In this document: in pieces, positions 1 through 9,670 of the stretch
Numbering within the stretch: position 1 is the stretch's first letter
How the letters are laid out: every line of letters begins with the position of its first letter
Assembly: GCA_009760855.2 (NCBI GenBank)
Contig: WPIO01000112.1
Span: 62,001 to 126,000, forward strand
DNA: 64,000 bases
Source: Cristatella mucedo
Lineage: Eukaryota; Bryozoa; Phylactolaemata; Cristatellidae
Direction of reading: 5' to 3'
Program-made: the position numbers and the translations under genes
The notes under the pieces: generated by a model
The model's database searches: none
Told to the model about the DNA's origin: nothing
The model's input: only the letters and a program-made list of their open reading frames with translations

Positions 1-112
1 GAAAGCCGCTTAGGCTGTGAGTACGCTATACAAAACTCTCCTGCGTAACACCCACATGGTCTTTATGACTTTGTGGAGTTACTGACGGAGATACATATAT
101 GCATACAAAGGT
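1..112 (+). mobile_element. LINE-B 3' end (window edge)
   Basis: The first bases match the C-terminal codons and 3' untranslated end of the LINE-B family: the ccgcttaggctgtgagt block, then 'aaaactctcctgcgtaacac', then ggagatacat. The same blocks occur at 2049-2200 (reverse) and 46370-46470. The copy starts before the window, so only its tail is visible. It carries no complete reading frame. Confidence 0.85.
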
Positions 113-1642
113 GTTTTATAAATGACTCATCATTTAGGAGTTGCATTGTCGTTAACAACGTTACCCAAGAGGTGACTTTAACGTGCAAGTACTGGCACGG
201 GAGTGGGAAGCGTCAGGAGATATATTTTCGTACTCACATCTAGCTTACAGTATAGGTCCAGGCTTACCCCAATCAAAGTTGCAGCCGATCTAGCTCAGAT
301 TTGTCCGGAGCTGGCCCACTACCCTACCCACATGGATGCCTCAGTTTAACTTTTGCTCTTCTACATGGATTCCTGTGAGGATTTTAGAGAGAGGGCGTAG
401 ATGAAGCATTTTAGCATCTTACTCTCTGTGAGCCTTCGCGAAGGCAGTTTCAAACCGCTATATAAACGAGAGCTGATGAAACGCAGCAGATTTTTAACGT
501 AAATTAGAACATGGCCGCTGGGGCGGCGATTCGAGGCTCCCTAATAGTTAATCACTCAATCCTTAGGTCCCTGTCAGGCAATTGCAACGTCAGAGTCATG
601 CTGCCTTTGTGTGTTGACCAGAAGCTGCTCCCAGCCCCACTGGAAATCGCTTTGCCGATAATGGCCCCTTTTGGCAGGAAACTCATCCAGACAAAAGATG
701 ACAAATGTCAATCGGGACTGCAAATGTTTTAGGGAAATGTGTCAGCTGGGCTTCGTGGGACAAAGCCACGAATTGCTGCAGTAACAGAGCAATCTTGAGA
801 AGCTCAATATCTACTCTGCAAAAGACTTTAGCGCCACTCCATTCTTACGTTTCCTTCTCAGACTTTTCCTAAATCCTATTGCTCTCACATTTCAAAGCGC
901 GATTCGAAGGTCAGGAGGAGTAAGCAGCGCCTGAGCATGCATTTCAGGGCTTTCCAAATCAGAGCTGAAATATAAGTCTATTAACTTATTCAAAGATACC
1001 ATCAGGCTTTAGACTTCGGCTTTTTGAAGCGATGCTTAATGTTTGAGATAATGATTGTCTAAATTTCATTGACGTTTATTAAAACTGACTGAACTGACAT
1101 AGCTAAATTATCCTAGCTTTAGCAGTAAGTATTTGAACTATAAGTATGTCTGCACATATTTACAGGGACGCACTGGACACAGATTCAGTCAGAGGTTTGA
1201 GCTATGTTGATATTTACTGAAATACGTCGTGCTACCTGTGGTAATTTAATTTGTTTTCCCGTGCATTTATTCCTAGTAGCATGCGGCCATTGATACAGAA
1301 GAAGTTCAAAATTTAGTAATAACCTAACAACTAACTTAGGAATAATAGGATACGCTCCAAAATAGTAGTTATATAAAATTGGGAATGCCTGTTTACATTA
1401 CCACCACAATCATCATGCTAAAACTTAGACGAATGCACAGCAGCATTTTTAGGACCTAAGTAGGAGACAGTCTAAGCTGTTGAGAACGATTCTCTATTCT
1501 ATTCTAAAGGTTTTCAAAGAGGTGCAGATCATGGCTTGCATCAGATGAGGATACCTGCAGTGAGGTTTGTCATCAAAAAATGCACTCAATTACTAAGCAG
1601 TGTGCTAAAGATAAAGACCTTTTGCAGAATACAATCGAGCCG
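113..1642. other. Unassigned intergenic DNA
   Basis: No repeat family or protein motif is recognised here. The longest open frame is 73 codons (511-732, plus). Its translation matches nothing I know, and its length is within chance expectation for this composition. Confidence 0.5.
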
Positions 1643-1805
1643 AGCCATAATGGCACACTAGGTAAGGCGGTTGCTTTGATGACCTCGGCCCCGAGGCCGT
1701 GGGTTCGATTTCTGTGGTGGGCGATCCTTTATCGCCACTGCAAGCGGTGGTGATAGCCGTAAAGGCTCTTCTTTCGCTATACAAAAAGAGGCTGTTTAAT
1801 CAGCA
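1643..1805 (+). mobile_element. SINE1, tRNA-derived SINE
   Basis: The 5' half is tRNA-like. An A-box-like tggcacactagg is followed about 35 bp later by a B-box-like gggttcgatttc, forming an internal RNA polymerase III promoter. A shared non-tRNA body follows (ggcgatcctttatcgccactg, then gtggtgatagccgtaaaggc) and then cgctatacaaaaagaggctg. The same order recurs at 15691, 23779, 32267, 44978 and elsewhere. It encodes no protein and is likely moved in trans by a LINE. Confidence 0.85.
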
Positions 1806-2048
1806 AGGGTTCCCCTGCAGATTTTATTGTTAGCGGGTGTACTCTGATTCTAAATGACATAGATAGTTGGGGCACTAGCTTCTATGAAACAGCTCTAGGC
1901 CGTCACTCCTCTACAGCCCCACTTTACCGCCTTTGGAAAGCAGCACGTGTGGTTCTCTTCACACATGCGCACCTACCAGTATTCAAACAGGGTGACCTAG
2001 GATTGTGCAGTTCGCTCAACTTGACAGTGATCCAAGGTCCAGCGGTCG

Positions 2049-3090
2049 TAATATAATGTATCTCCGTCTGTAACTCCACAAAGTCATAAAGACCGAGTGG
2101 GTGTTACGCAGGAGAGTTTTGATACCCCACTCATAGCCTAAGCGGCTTTCGGTACGCATTCGGTAGCCAACAGACTTCGTCTCACGCAACAAAGAAAAAG
2201 TGGGAAGCATAGCAGAGTTAGGAGAGCAGTTGAGTTAGTGAGTAGCATAGAAGTAGCAGTTCAGGACCGCTTAAAAGGATGTGCCATAGTCGGCAGTAGG
2301 GGAGTAGTTGGCGTTGCCTAAGAATTTTGGGAGCCAGTTCCACAGTCTAGGACCTGCAGAGCTAAATCTTCTGTCGCCAACTGTCTTTAAGCAGAGGAAT
2401 GGGACAGCTAATTTATTGTCCACACAGGACCTGAGGGTGCGAACAGGCTGAAACTGATGCAGCAGTTCAGCTAGGTAAGAAGGAGCCAAGCCGTGGCGGG
2501 CCTTGTGGGTCAGCAAAAGAACTTTGCTCTGTATCCGTTGCTTAACCGGCAACCATCCTAGCTCTTCCAGCAAAGGAGACACGTGCTCAAACCGCTGGGA
2601 CTTGAAGACTAGCCTTGCAGCCACATTCATAGTCCGCTGTAGTGGCATAATAGCTCTCTTTGGCAGCAAGAACAGGTCAAACGATTGCCGATTTGAAGAA
2701 CTTGGGGACGACCCCTTTTCCCGAAGAAGCATTACAAATATTAGTTATGGCAGGGCTAAGTTGGTCTGCAAGTGAAGACCACAGAGATGAAGGTATAGGG
2801 TCTTCAGGAGACAAGCTCTTTTTGCTAGACCTTTTTAAGGCAGCCAAATCGCTTGCAGAAACGTCGGAGAATCTTGTAAGGAAGATCACAGGTTGAGGAA
2901 CGGCGGTAGCTTTGGTCGGAGGGGCTTAATGGAGGCACGAATGTGCACAATTTTTTCAGTTGAGAAGGCTGAAAACTTTTCGGCTGAGCCCTTAATATCT
3001 GGGGAGTCAGACCTCACAGCATTGGCCAGTAAATGGTTTACTGTCGTGGTCCATGGCCTCATGCATGAGTCTTAGTTATATTTGAAGTAT
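2049..3090 (-). pseudogene. LINE-B copy with internal deletion in RT
   Basis: Read on the minus strand, an N-terminal RT linker (about 3080-2890, including SAEKFSAFSTEKI) is followed by the region just before the RT palm (SPEDPIPSSLW, then ITNICNASSGKGVVPKFFKS, 2889-2690). It then jumps directly to the post-RT region (LQRTMNVAARLVF, LLEELGWLPVKQRI, 2640-2530). The catalytic palm, including the YADD box, is missing, so roughly 1 kb is deleted. The 3' end (about 2210-2049) carries the LINE-B tail. This copy cannot encode an active RT. LINE-A begins immediately beyond it at about 3098 on the other strand. Confidence 0.85.
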
Positions 3091-3186
3091 TAATATTATT
3101 ATGCCAAGCATTATACCAAGCTTGAAAAAGCATACAAAAGATCCGGACTAACTGTCCATCGAAAGGCATATGAAGACTGCTGTAAG

Positions 3187-5052
3187 TTGTACCAATTGAT
3201 CCTAGCAAAGGCTAAGTCTAGTTTTTATAAAAACATTGTTGAATCACAGATGCACAATCCAAAAATACTGATGTCGACAATAAACCATCTCCTCAACCGT
3301 TCCCAGATAAGCTCCTTACCAGATGATCCTAATGATGATCTAGCCGATCGCTTCTCTCGATTCTTTGTGCAGAAGATAGACAAGATCAGGGAATCCATCC
3401 CTGCGATGACAACCTTCCCACTAGAATGCTGTTCCTCGGTTCCTGGCTGCACCTCAATGTCTGCATTTAAGCAGGTCACTAGTGATCTAGTCCTAAAGCT
3501 CGTATCTCAATCAAAGAAGACAACAAGTCCTCTGGACCCTATTCCCACTGACCTGCTCCTACGTTGCATTGATCTGCTGCTGCCATGCATAACCAACATC
3601 ATTAATATGTCATTAGCCTCAGGTCAGGTCCCAGCACCTTTCAAAAAGGCTTTAGTAAGGCCACTTCTCAAGAAAGCTACACTTGACCAAGAGAACTTGA
3701 GCAACTACCGCCCAGTCTCCCTTCTACCATTCCCATCAAAGACACTCGAACGGGTCGTGGCAGACCAGCTGAACTCGTATATCGAAACCTCACACCTTGC
3801 TAGTAAGTTCCAGTCTGGCTTTAGAGCTAATCACTCCACAGAGTCAGCATTGCTTCGGGTATACAACGACCTACTTAGGAATGCAGACATGGGTAGAGTG
3901 TCTCTGCTTGTTTTGCTTGATCTTTCGGCAGCTTTTGATACCATCGATCACAAAGTTCTTCTAGAGCGCCTCTCATCTCGCCTGGGCATCACTGGCACTG
4001 CTCTGCAGTGGCTCAGGTCCTATCTCAGTGGGAGACTCCAGAGTATTGACGTGAATGGACAAAGATCATATGAAGTACCTCTGAAATATGGAGTACCTCA
4101 GGGCTCCGTGCTAGGTCTGGTTCTTTTCATGGTTTATACTCTCCCTCTTGCTGATGTGATTGCCAAGCACAATCTAGGCTTTCACTTCTATGCGGATGAC
4201 ACTCAGTTGTACCTTTGCTTTGATCCCTCCCAGCCTTCGAGCACCTCAAATTCTCTCAACTCACTAGCTGTATGCATTGATGACATCCGCACGTGGATGG
4301 CAGCCAATTTTCTAAAACTTGACAATGATAAAACTAACTTACTAGTTATGGGCAAACCCAGTGTGATCCAGAGATTGGAAAGGCTGACTCTCAAAATTGG
4401 CTCTGCCAGCATATCTCCTGTTGAATCAGCTCGGAATCTAGCTGTCATATTCCAAAGCGACCTCTCGTTAGACGACCATATCAGCTCCACAGTCAAATCA
4501 GCCTATTTTCAGCTTCATAACTTTGCTAAACTTCGGGCTTGTTTAGATAAAGATACCACGTCCAAGTTAGTTCATGCATTCGTGACATCCCGCCTCGACT
4601 CCTGCAGCTCACTGCTTACTGGCCTACCAGCATGTGCGATCAGGCGATTGCAGCTTGTGCAAAACTCTGCAGCTAGGCTTGTCTGTCGTGAGCGTCGCAG
4701 TTGCCACATTACTCCACTTCTCGCCGACCTGCACTGGCTACCAGTCAAGCAACGGATTGACTTCAAGGTTTTATCGCTCACTTTTAGGTCCCTTCATTCT
4801 ATGGCTCCAGCCTATCTGTCAGATATACTACCCCATCAGGCCAAGCATCGTACCACCCGCTTTTCGGAATCCAACAGTCTAGAAATACCTCATGCAAACC
4901 TTAAATCCTTTGGACACCGTGCATTTAGTTCATATGCTCCCAAAGCCTGGAACTTCCTCCCGACCTGCGTCAAAACATCCTCTGACCTGACCACATTTAA
5001 AAGGAACCTAAAAACACACCTATTTAGGACAGCATTTAGTGGGTCCCTGTGA
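3187..5052 (+). CDS. LINE-A reverse transcriptase (N-truncated ORF)
   Basis: This is a 621-residue open frame with no stop, continuing upstream without interruption to the element junction near 3098. It therefore has no natural start; the first codon here is TTG. RT motifs are visible in order: NYRPVSLLPFPSKTLE (about residues 174-190), FQSGFRANHSTESAL, LLVLLDLSAAFDTIDH (first catalytic Asp), YGVPQGSVLG, FHFYADDTQLYL (YADD catalytic box) and LNDDKT-like LDNDKTNLL. The C-terminal thumb and tail, including LHWLPVKQRIDFKVL, is conserved with the other copies. The protein would copy the element RNA at a nicked target. Without the N-terminal endonuclease and a start codon it is probably not functional. 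It is the best-preserved RT in the window. Confidence 0.9.
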   Translation: MYQLILAKAKSSFYKNIVESQMHNPKILMSTINHLLNRSQISSLPDDPNDDLADRFSRFFVQKIDKIRESIPAMTTFPLECCSSVPGCTSMSAFKQVTSDLVLKLVSQSKKTTSPLDPIPTDLLLRCIDLLLPCITNIINMSLASGQVPAPFKKALVRPLLKKATLDQENLSNYRPVSLLPFPSKTLERVVADQLNSYIETSHLASKFQSGFRANHSTESALLRVYNDLLRNADMGRVSLLVLLDLSAAFDTIDHKVLLERLSSRLGITGTALQWLRSYLSGRLQSIDVNGQRSYEVPLKYGVPQGSVLGLVLFMVYTLPLADVIAKHNLGFHFYADDTQLYLCFDPSQPSSTSNSLNSLAVCIDDIRTWMAANFLKLDNDKTNLLVMGKPSVIQRLERLTLKIGSASISPVESARNLAVIFQSDLSLDDHISSTVKSAYFQLHNFAKLRACLDKDTTSKLVHAFVTSRLDSCSSLLTGLPACAIRRLQLVQNSAARLVCRERRSCHITPLLADLHWLPVKQRIDFKVLSLTFRSLHSMAPAYLSDILPHQAKHRTTRFSESNSLEIPHANLKSFGHRAFSSYAPKAWNFLPTCVKTSSDLTTFKRNLKTHLFRTAFSGSL

Positions 5053-5217
5053 TTCGTCTTTGATGTGCTTATGCGTGCTGACACTGTGCATGCTGCCACT
5101 AACCACATTTGCATGCTGACCCTGTGCATGTCACCCCTAACCATATTATTCATTTCGTTTGTTTTTCAAGCATGATTTTACTTACCATTCAATTGCATTT
5201 CACTTTACAGAAAATGT

Positions 5218-5257
5218 AAAGCGCCTAGAGAGAGATTGAGTTCTCTGAGGGCGCTTT
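5218..5257 (+). promoter_or_regulatory. LINE-A 3' terminal hairpin
   Basis: The sequence gcgcctagagagagattgag followed by ttctctgagggcgc folds with an outer GCGCC/GGCGC stem and an inner AGAGA/TCTCT stem. It lies just before the (ATT)n tail and is conserved in nearly every LINE-A 3' end here (for example 7930, 28260, 37127, 39038, 49996, 60235). In L2-like LINEs such 3' stems are thought to be recognised by the RT. That role is inferred here. Confidence 0.7.
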
Positions 5258-5351
5258 ATCAAGTGAATTATTACTATTATTATTATTAAGCATTCTAAAA
5301 CAGTCTTGTGCTTAGACAACCGTCATAAAGCGAACATCAAAACAGTCCCGA

Positions 5352-5628
5352 GTAATAATAATATTAATAGAAATAAGAATAATGCGTCTAGAGCCATTAG
5401 AGAACTGAATCTCTTTCTAAGCACGTTGCAGATGTTATTAAAAATTTTACCAAACGATTTATGTTAACATTGCAAATCAGCAGGCAAAGTGCAAGCATGT
5501 GCACCCACACGAATGGGGAATCTCAAAGGCCGCTAAATGCTGTAATAAACAGGTGCGTTTTCAGCTTTTTTTTTAATGCCGTCATGTCAAGGATGTTATG
5601 GTGTTACTGTTAGTTAGTTCCAGGCTAC
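5352..5628 (-). mobile_element. LINE-A 3' fragment, old
   Basis: On the minus strand this is a decayed LINE-A end. An (ATT)-like tail (5352-5383) is followed by the hairpin block and then, at 5530-5628, the block corresponding to the last codons (ccgctaaatgctgt, gttccaggct). The middle of the 3' UTR is largely lost or diverged. Confidence 0.65.
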
Positions 5629-5834
5629 CAATGCACGTCAATCAAACTCAATGACCCAAATATAATGTACATAATAATTGCAGTATGCTAAAATCGAGTG
5701 ACAACAGCTGCCAATGCCTACGACATTACCGGATGTTTTCTAGCTTGAATAGCATATTTGAGGTAGGGATAGGGAGCCATCACTGAAGCAACCTAGTGAG
5801 TGAGGTGTGGAAATCGCAAAGCTTCTGTGGTATA

Positions 5835-5912
5835 TAATAATAAGAAGAAAAATAAGAAAAAATTGTACATAGCTCCATCAGGGCAGTCAAACTCTTTCCA
5901 GGCACTTTAAAC
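5835..5912 (-). mobile_element. LINE-A tail fragment
   Basis: This short minus-strand piece has only the ATT-rich tail and the degenerate hairpin (agctccatcagggcagtcaa, then tctttccaggcacttta). No coding remains. Confidence 0.55.
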
Positions 5913-5997
5913 CGGTTATTTCTAGATAGGCTAAGAATAAGGCTCATAAGCAGTAAGGCTAGCAAAAACCAGGAAATATAGGCACTGTGTAAGATGA

Positions 5998-6145
5998 AAT
6001 AAATAAATATTAGCTGATTCTGCAGTCTCATTTATATAGCCGCAGGAGAGATTAACGGCTATCACCAGCACTTGCAGTCGGCATCAGAGGATTGCCTCCT
6101 GCAGGGCTCGAAGCTACGGCATGAGTCTTGAAGAGACCTAACTTT
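5998..6145 (-). mobile_element. SINE1, decayed copy
   Basis: The minus-strand match includes ttagctgattctgcagtctc, the 'ggctatcaccagcacttgca' body block and a degraded tRNA-like B box (gggctcgaagctacg). It resembles the copy at 56335 in having 'agtcggcatcagagga' in the body, so the two may form a subfamily. Confidence 0.7.
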
Positions 6146-7189
6146 AGCCCAGCCTTGTCCTCGAACTAAAACCTAAGAGCAACATGGTGTTTCCACAAAA
6201 ACTTAACCAATATTATAGCCTGCGGAGTAAATATCAGCAGATATTTCATAACTTTCACTTAGGTCCTAGATGTATCACATGCTACACATAATACACAGTT
6301 TTTTTTGCACTTAAGTATTTGGTGTTATTTCTCAAGAGCTTATGCGATAAAAAAGGCGATGATCAACATTACGCATAAACTTGGTCTTTTTGACAATAAT
6401 TAATAGCAAGTGATACATTTACATTTTAAATTTACACATTTCCCATAAAAACGCACACAGTAATGTTCTATATCTTTCGGATCAAATTGATTGTAATAGA
6501 AAGAAAAATTAGATTTTACCTGCATCCACTCTGAATTTATGCAAAATAACCGCCTCAGAATATTTGAAATCGAGGTTTTTTGAGATTTACAACTTTACCG
6601 CAAATCACTTTCATGATTTAGCCCCTAGATGCAGTCTACTACTTTGTTCTATTTGCACTATTCTTAGTAGTGGTTTTAAAGTTCACTAGATCTTGGGGAA
6701 AGAGATCACTCGCCAAGTAAGCTTCCAAGTTCTTAGAAAATTTATCAAAAATAAAGACATTCTGAACCCCAATGTACAGTACTTCTTAATTACCACTTAG
6801 AAAGATCGATGGGTAGAAATAGATTCAACCTATTGCAGGGCTATGCACCCGAGAATATTGGGGAAAATAAATAAGTTGTCAGCGGCGAAGGAAGGCTGAC
6901 CTAAAGATGCATCCAGACTTGGATGCAAATTCATTGGCTTTTTAAAAATAAAATAATGGCAATCCTAAATAATACGCCGCTCTGGAGTAATTTTCGCAGA
7001 GCGGTTTATTCAGTCAGTTAGGCACAGTAGTAAGCTTAGGTGTAGTAGAGATGACTTTCTTGTGCTTGGAGCGAATCAATTTTTACGAATAACCCGCTTA
7101 TTTTCTAGCTTAGGCCAATCGCACTTTTTCCTCTACACTATCTAAATGACATGCGAATTCATGCTAGTAGAGCAAAGTACTGTTGCAAA
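6146..7189. other. Unassigned AT-rich DNA
   Basis: I see no open frame above chance, no repeat family and no RNA gene in this kilobase. Confidence 0.5.
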
Positions 7190-7268
7190 CACTGTATATG
7201 TAAACTGCCTAGAAATAGATTGAGGTCCCTGATGGCGTTTAAAAAATGTATTGTCATTATTAGTATTG
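7190..7268 (+). mobile_element. LINE-A tail fragment
   Basis: The piece 'actgcctagaaatagattga' followed by gtccctgatggcg and an ATT-like tail is a decayed LINE-A hairpin and tail with no coding part. Confidence 0.55.
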
Positions 7269-7732
7269 TATTGCAGCGTCTCAGTATATTCCGTAAGCCG
7301 CAAACTTTGGGTCTGCAACTGTAATCATTGTTGAAGACGAGTTTTAAATAACAAAGATGCCTCAGCGAAAGCACTCTTCACCGGGACCCTCTTCCGCACT
7401 AAATTGTTTTGCCTTGTAAATCAGCACGCCTGGACGGGTCTGAACCGAAACAGAACGGATATTGTCCGGCTAGGTCGTCTATGCAAGCATCAGGGGTTAT
7501 AGGTACTAAAACTGTATGCCAAGTTATGAATAGACTATCAGAGGACGTTAGGTATTGATTATGCTAATACCTGATAACCAAGTATCTGTCATTGACGTAG
7601 AAAGGCATGAGCCAAAAGAATTAAATCACACCACCCAGGATGAGTCACAAATTCAAACAAACTGTTTCTCAAATCATTTGGTGGGTACTTGTGATTTGTG
7701 CAATGTTTGCCAATGCGTGCTGACATACCAAG
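7269..7732. other. Unassigned DNA
   Basis: No recognised repeat or gene. Short frames of about 70 codons (7159-7374, minus; 7555-7767, plus) overlap repeats and have no recognisable motifs. Confidence 0.45.
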
Positions 7733-7866
7733 CTCGTTTGGTCCAGTGGTTAAGGTGCTCGCCCTGACCAAGGTCTGGCTGAGGTTGTGAGCTCGAGCCC
7801 CGAGGCATATGTGAAGCGCCTGAATAGAGATCAAGTTCTCTTGGGGCGCCATACAAATTAATTGTA
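7733..7866 (+). mobile_element. SINE2, tRNA-derived SINE
   Basis: The tRNA-like head has A box tggtccagtggttaagg and B box gctcgagcccc. The body is very short, and the tail gcgcctgaatagagatcaag-ttctcttggggcgc is the LINE-A-like hairpin. This copy is directly followed by a LINE-A 3' piece. RNA polymerase III transcription is expected from the internal boxes. Confidence 0.85.
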
Positions 7867-7870
7867 ATTT

Positions 7871-7999
7871 TGTTAATCAAGCATGATGCTACTCACCATT
7901 CAATTGCATTTCCCTTTGCAGCAAATTTAAAGCGCCTAGAAAGAGATTTAGTTCTCTGAGGGCGCTTTATCAAGTGCATTATTATTATTATTATTATTT
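7871..7999 (+). mobile_element. LINE-A 3' tail
   Basis: A 130-bp LINE-A end: tcaagcatgatgctactcac, then tttgcagcaaatttaaagcg, then the hairpin and a clean (ATT)n. It starts exactly where SINE2 stops. It may be an independent severely truncated insertion, or a SINE2/LINE-A chimera made by template switching. Confidence 0.8.
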
Positions 8000-8941
8000 A
8001 TATTGCCCAGGTAGAATATATCTATCTTAAACTATGCCAAGACACAAGGACACAGTTGGGTGCTGCAAGTGAGATTATTTCATAGCTCTATCAAAGCTAA
8101 AACTGGTTGTTGCGGTCATATGGCAGCCATCTGACGATATTACGCAAAACAGTGAACTTAAGAAGCATAGCTGAGTCCGAATGGCTTTAAAATATTTGAC
8201 GACGTGACTGACGCTGAAGCAGCATCTTGGGACTGCTGGAAAGGATTTGCCCAATTCGAAAGCTAGACAGCAGATGTCGTTACACTGGAAACTTGAAAGT
8301 GAGCTCTATGGTCTAAAATCACCAAAAGCTTCTGTCTCTGATGATTTATAAACTAAGGAATAGAATAGCTAATGCAATCTCCCTAGAGGATCATAGGGGT
8401 GGGATTTTGAAACAGGTGCAGTTGTTCAAGCAGGTATAAGAGTTTAGTTCAGCCTCAAGTAACAAAAAGCGAGTCTGTGCATGCAGTTCGGAGGTGAAGG
8501 CGTCAGATAAGTTATCAAAAAGAATATTAAAATCAACCGTAGTTAGAAAAGATTGATTTACTGCACATAGAATCGAAATGAGACCAGAGAAATCTGAGAT
8601 AAAGGAGGACTTTATCTCTGGTTAACAATTGACTACCGCCACTGCCGGAAGCTTATTTTAAAGTGAGATCAAGAAAACAGATTCAAATAAATGTTTCTAG
8701 GGTACTGCAAATGGCTTGATGTCGAGTTCGAGCGTAATATAAAAGTGACTCATCCTCCAGTTTTGATTCATCTAGAGGTGTGAAAGAAGGAAAAAACCAA
8801 TGGGGATTGCATCTTTAATTAGACAGTATACCGATTTCAGCCACGTTTTAGTCCAGGGGGCTGGTGGTGAACTTTTCAGCTATAAGGTAGCTTAATAGTT
8901 GCGGTCGGTTGTACATTGAGCGAGGATTCCAAAGACTAGTG
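8000..8941. other. Unassigned DNA
   Basis: No convincing coding frame, repeat family or RNA gene is visible. Confidence 0.5.
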
Positions 8942-9196
8942 CTACGTTAGGCCGCCGGAGTTGTAGCACGACGTTATGGCCTCAAGACCAGTAAGTTCAA
9001 GATATTCAAAGTAGCGCTTGACGGACAATGCGCTGAGCGGTTCGAGACAATGCCAGGAATACCGAACGAGCGGCGTCGCAGCTCGCGGCTCTCGATAAAC
9101 GAGCGGCGTCGCAGCTCGCGGCCCTCGCCGAAGCCGCTCCGGACGCTTTTCTTTTACCAATGCAAAGTGTGCGAATCGCAGCAACGGAAATGACAT
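8942..9196 (-). CDS. Candidate exon/ORF with in-frame 11-residue duplication
   Basis: This 84-codon minus-strand frame translates to a protein-like sequence including PRAATPLVYREPRAATPLV and LSVKRYFEYLELTGLEAITS. A 33-bp direct duplication (9065-9097 and 9098-9130) preserves the frame, giving two copies of an RxPRAATPLVxx unit. The local DNA is GC- and CpG-rich compared with its surroundings, as in a host exon or promoter island. I do not recognise the family. The frame could also be a chance product of GC-rich DNA, so confidence is low. Confidence 0.22.
   Translation of the reverse strand: MSFPLLRFAHFALVKEKRPERLRRGPRAATPLVYREPRAATPLVRYSWHCLEPLSALSVKRYFEYLELTGLEAITSCYNSGGLT
9065..9130. repeat. 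33-bp tandem duplication
   Basis: Two adjacent near-identical 33-bp units (aacgagcggcgtcgcagctc, then gcggctctcg or gcggccctcg). They differ at only a few positions near the 3' end. Confidence 0.9.
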
Positions 9197-9670
9197 CTAG
9201 GAATGCGTTTGAACTGCGATAGCAAATCGATAATAGGTGCGCACGATCGCAGCTAATACGCAGGCAGGCTGCCAGCCGCCGGCCGATCTAACGACGCCAC
9301 CTGCGCTGCAAACCCAGCGCCCCCAAGCGATAAGCATTCAATCGTCCATGGGCACGTAATTTCTTACCTGCTACGACCAAACAACGAACAGATAAGCTTT
9401 AAAGAGGTCTTAGCTGTATCGGTTTCTGTGTACAACGTCCGCAAGAGCTTCGGTTTTGGGAGAGAATTCTGCAAAGGAAGAGAACCAGCTGTAGCGCTCG
9501 ATGTCTTTTAAGCCGGATGAGCACCTGTTGTGCTCGACCGATTGTCGTTAATTATTTCTCTCAACTAAGATATTGTGAGCACTAGCAGTTTAACTGCAGC
9601 TGTTCGATCGAGCTAGACCAGGCAGTGACATTAACATCGTAACTATTTAAAAACTAAGTTAAAGTGCGGC
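9197..9670. other. Unassigned, partly GC-rich
   Basis: The first 150 bp are CpG-rich and may belong to the same island as the candidate frame at 8942. Nothing else is recognised. Confidence 0.4.

Larger units (their letters stand above)
3098..5288 (+). mobile_element. LINE-A copy, 5'-truncated, RT intact
   Basis: This non-LTR retrotransposon copy runs from just upstream of the RT domain to the (ATT)n tail at 5265-5288. The endonuclease half is absent, which is the usual 5' truncation after incomplete target-primed reverse transcription. The 3' UTR (5053-5264) has the blocks shared by all family members (gctgacactgtgcatgctgc, catgtcacccctaacc) and the terminal hairpin. It abuts an antisense LINE-B piece upstream. 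I assign it to the CR1/L2 group by RT motifs only; a tree would be needed for the clade. Confidence 0.92.

Noticed and set aside
511..732. 73-codon ATG frame as a gene
   Set aside because: No motif, no neighbouring support, and a length expected by chance.
1643..1720. Functional tRNA gene
   Set aside because: The A and B boxes fit, but the sequence recurs with a common non-tRNA body and tail at about ten places, so it is a SINE head.
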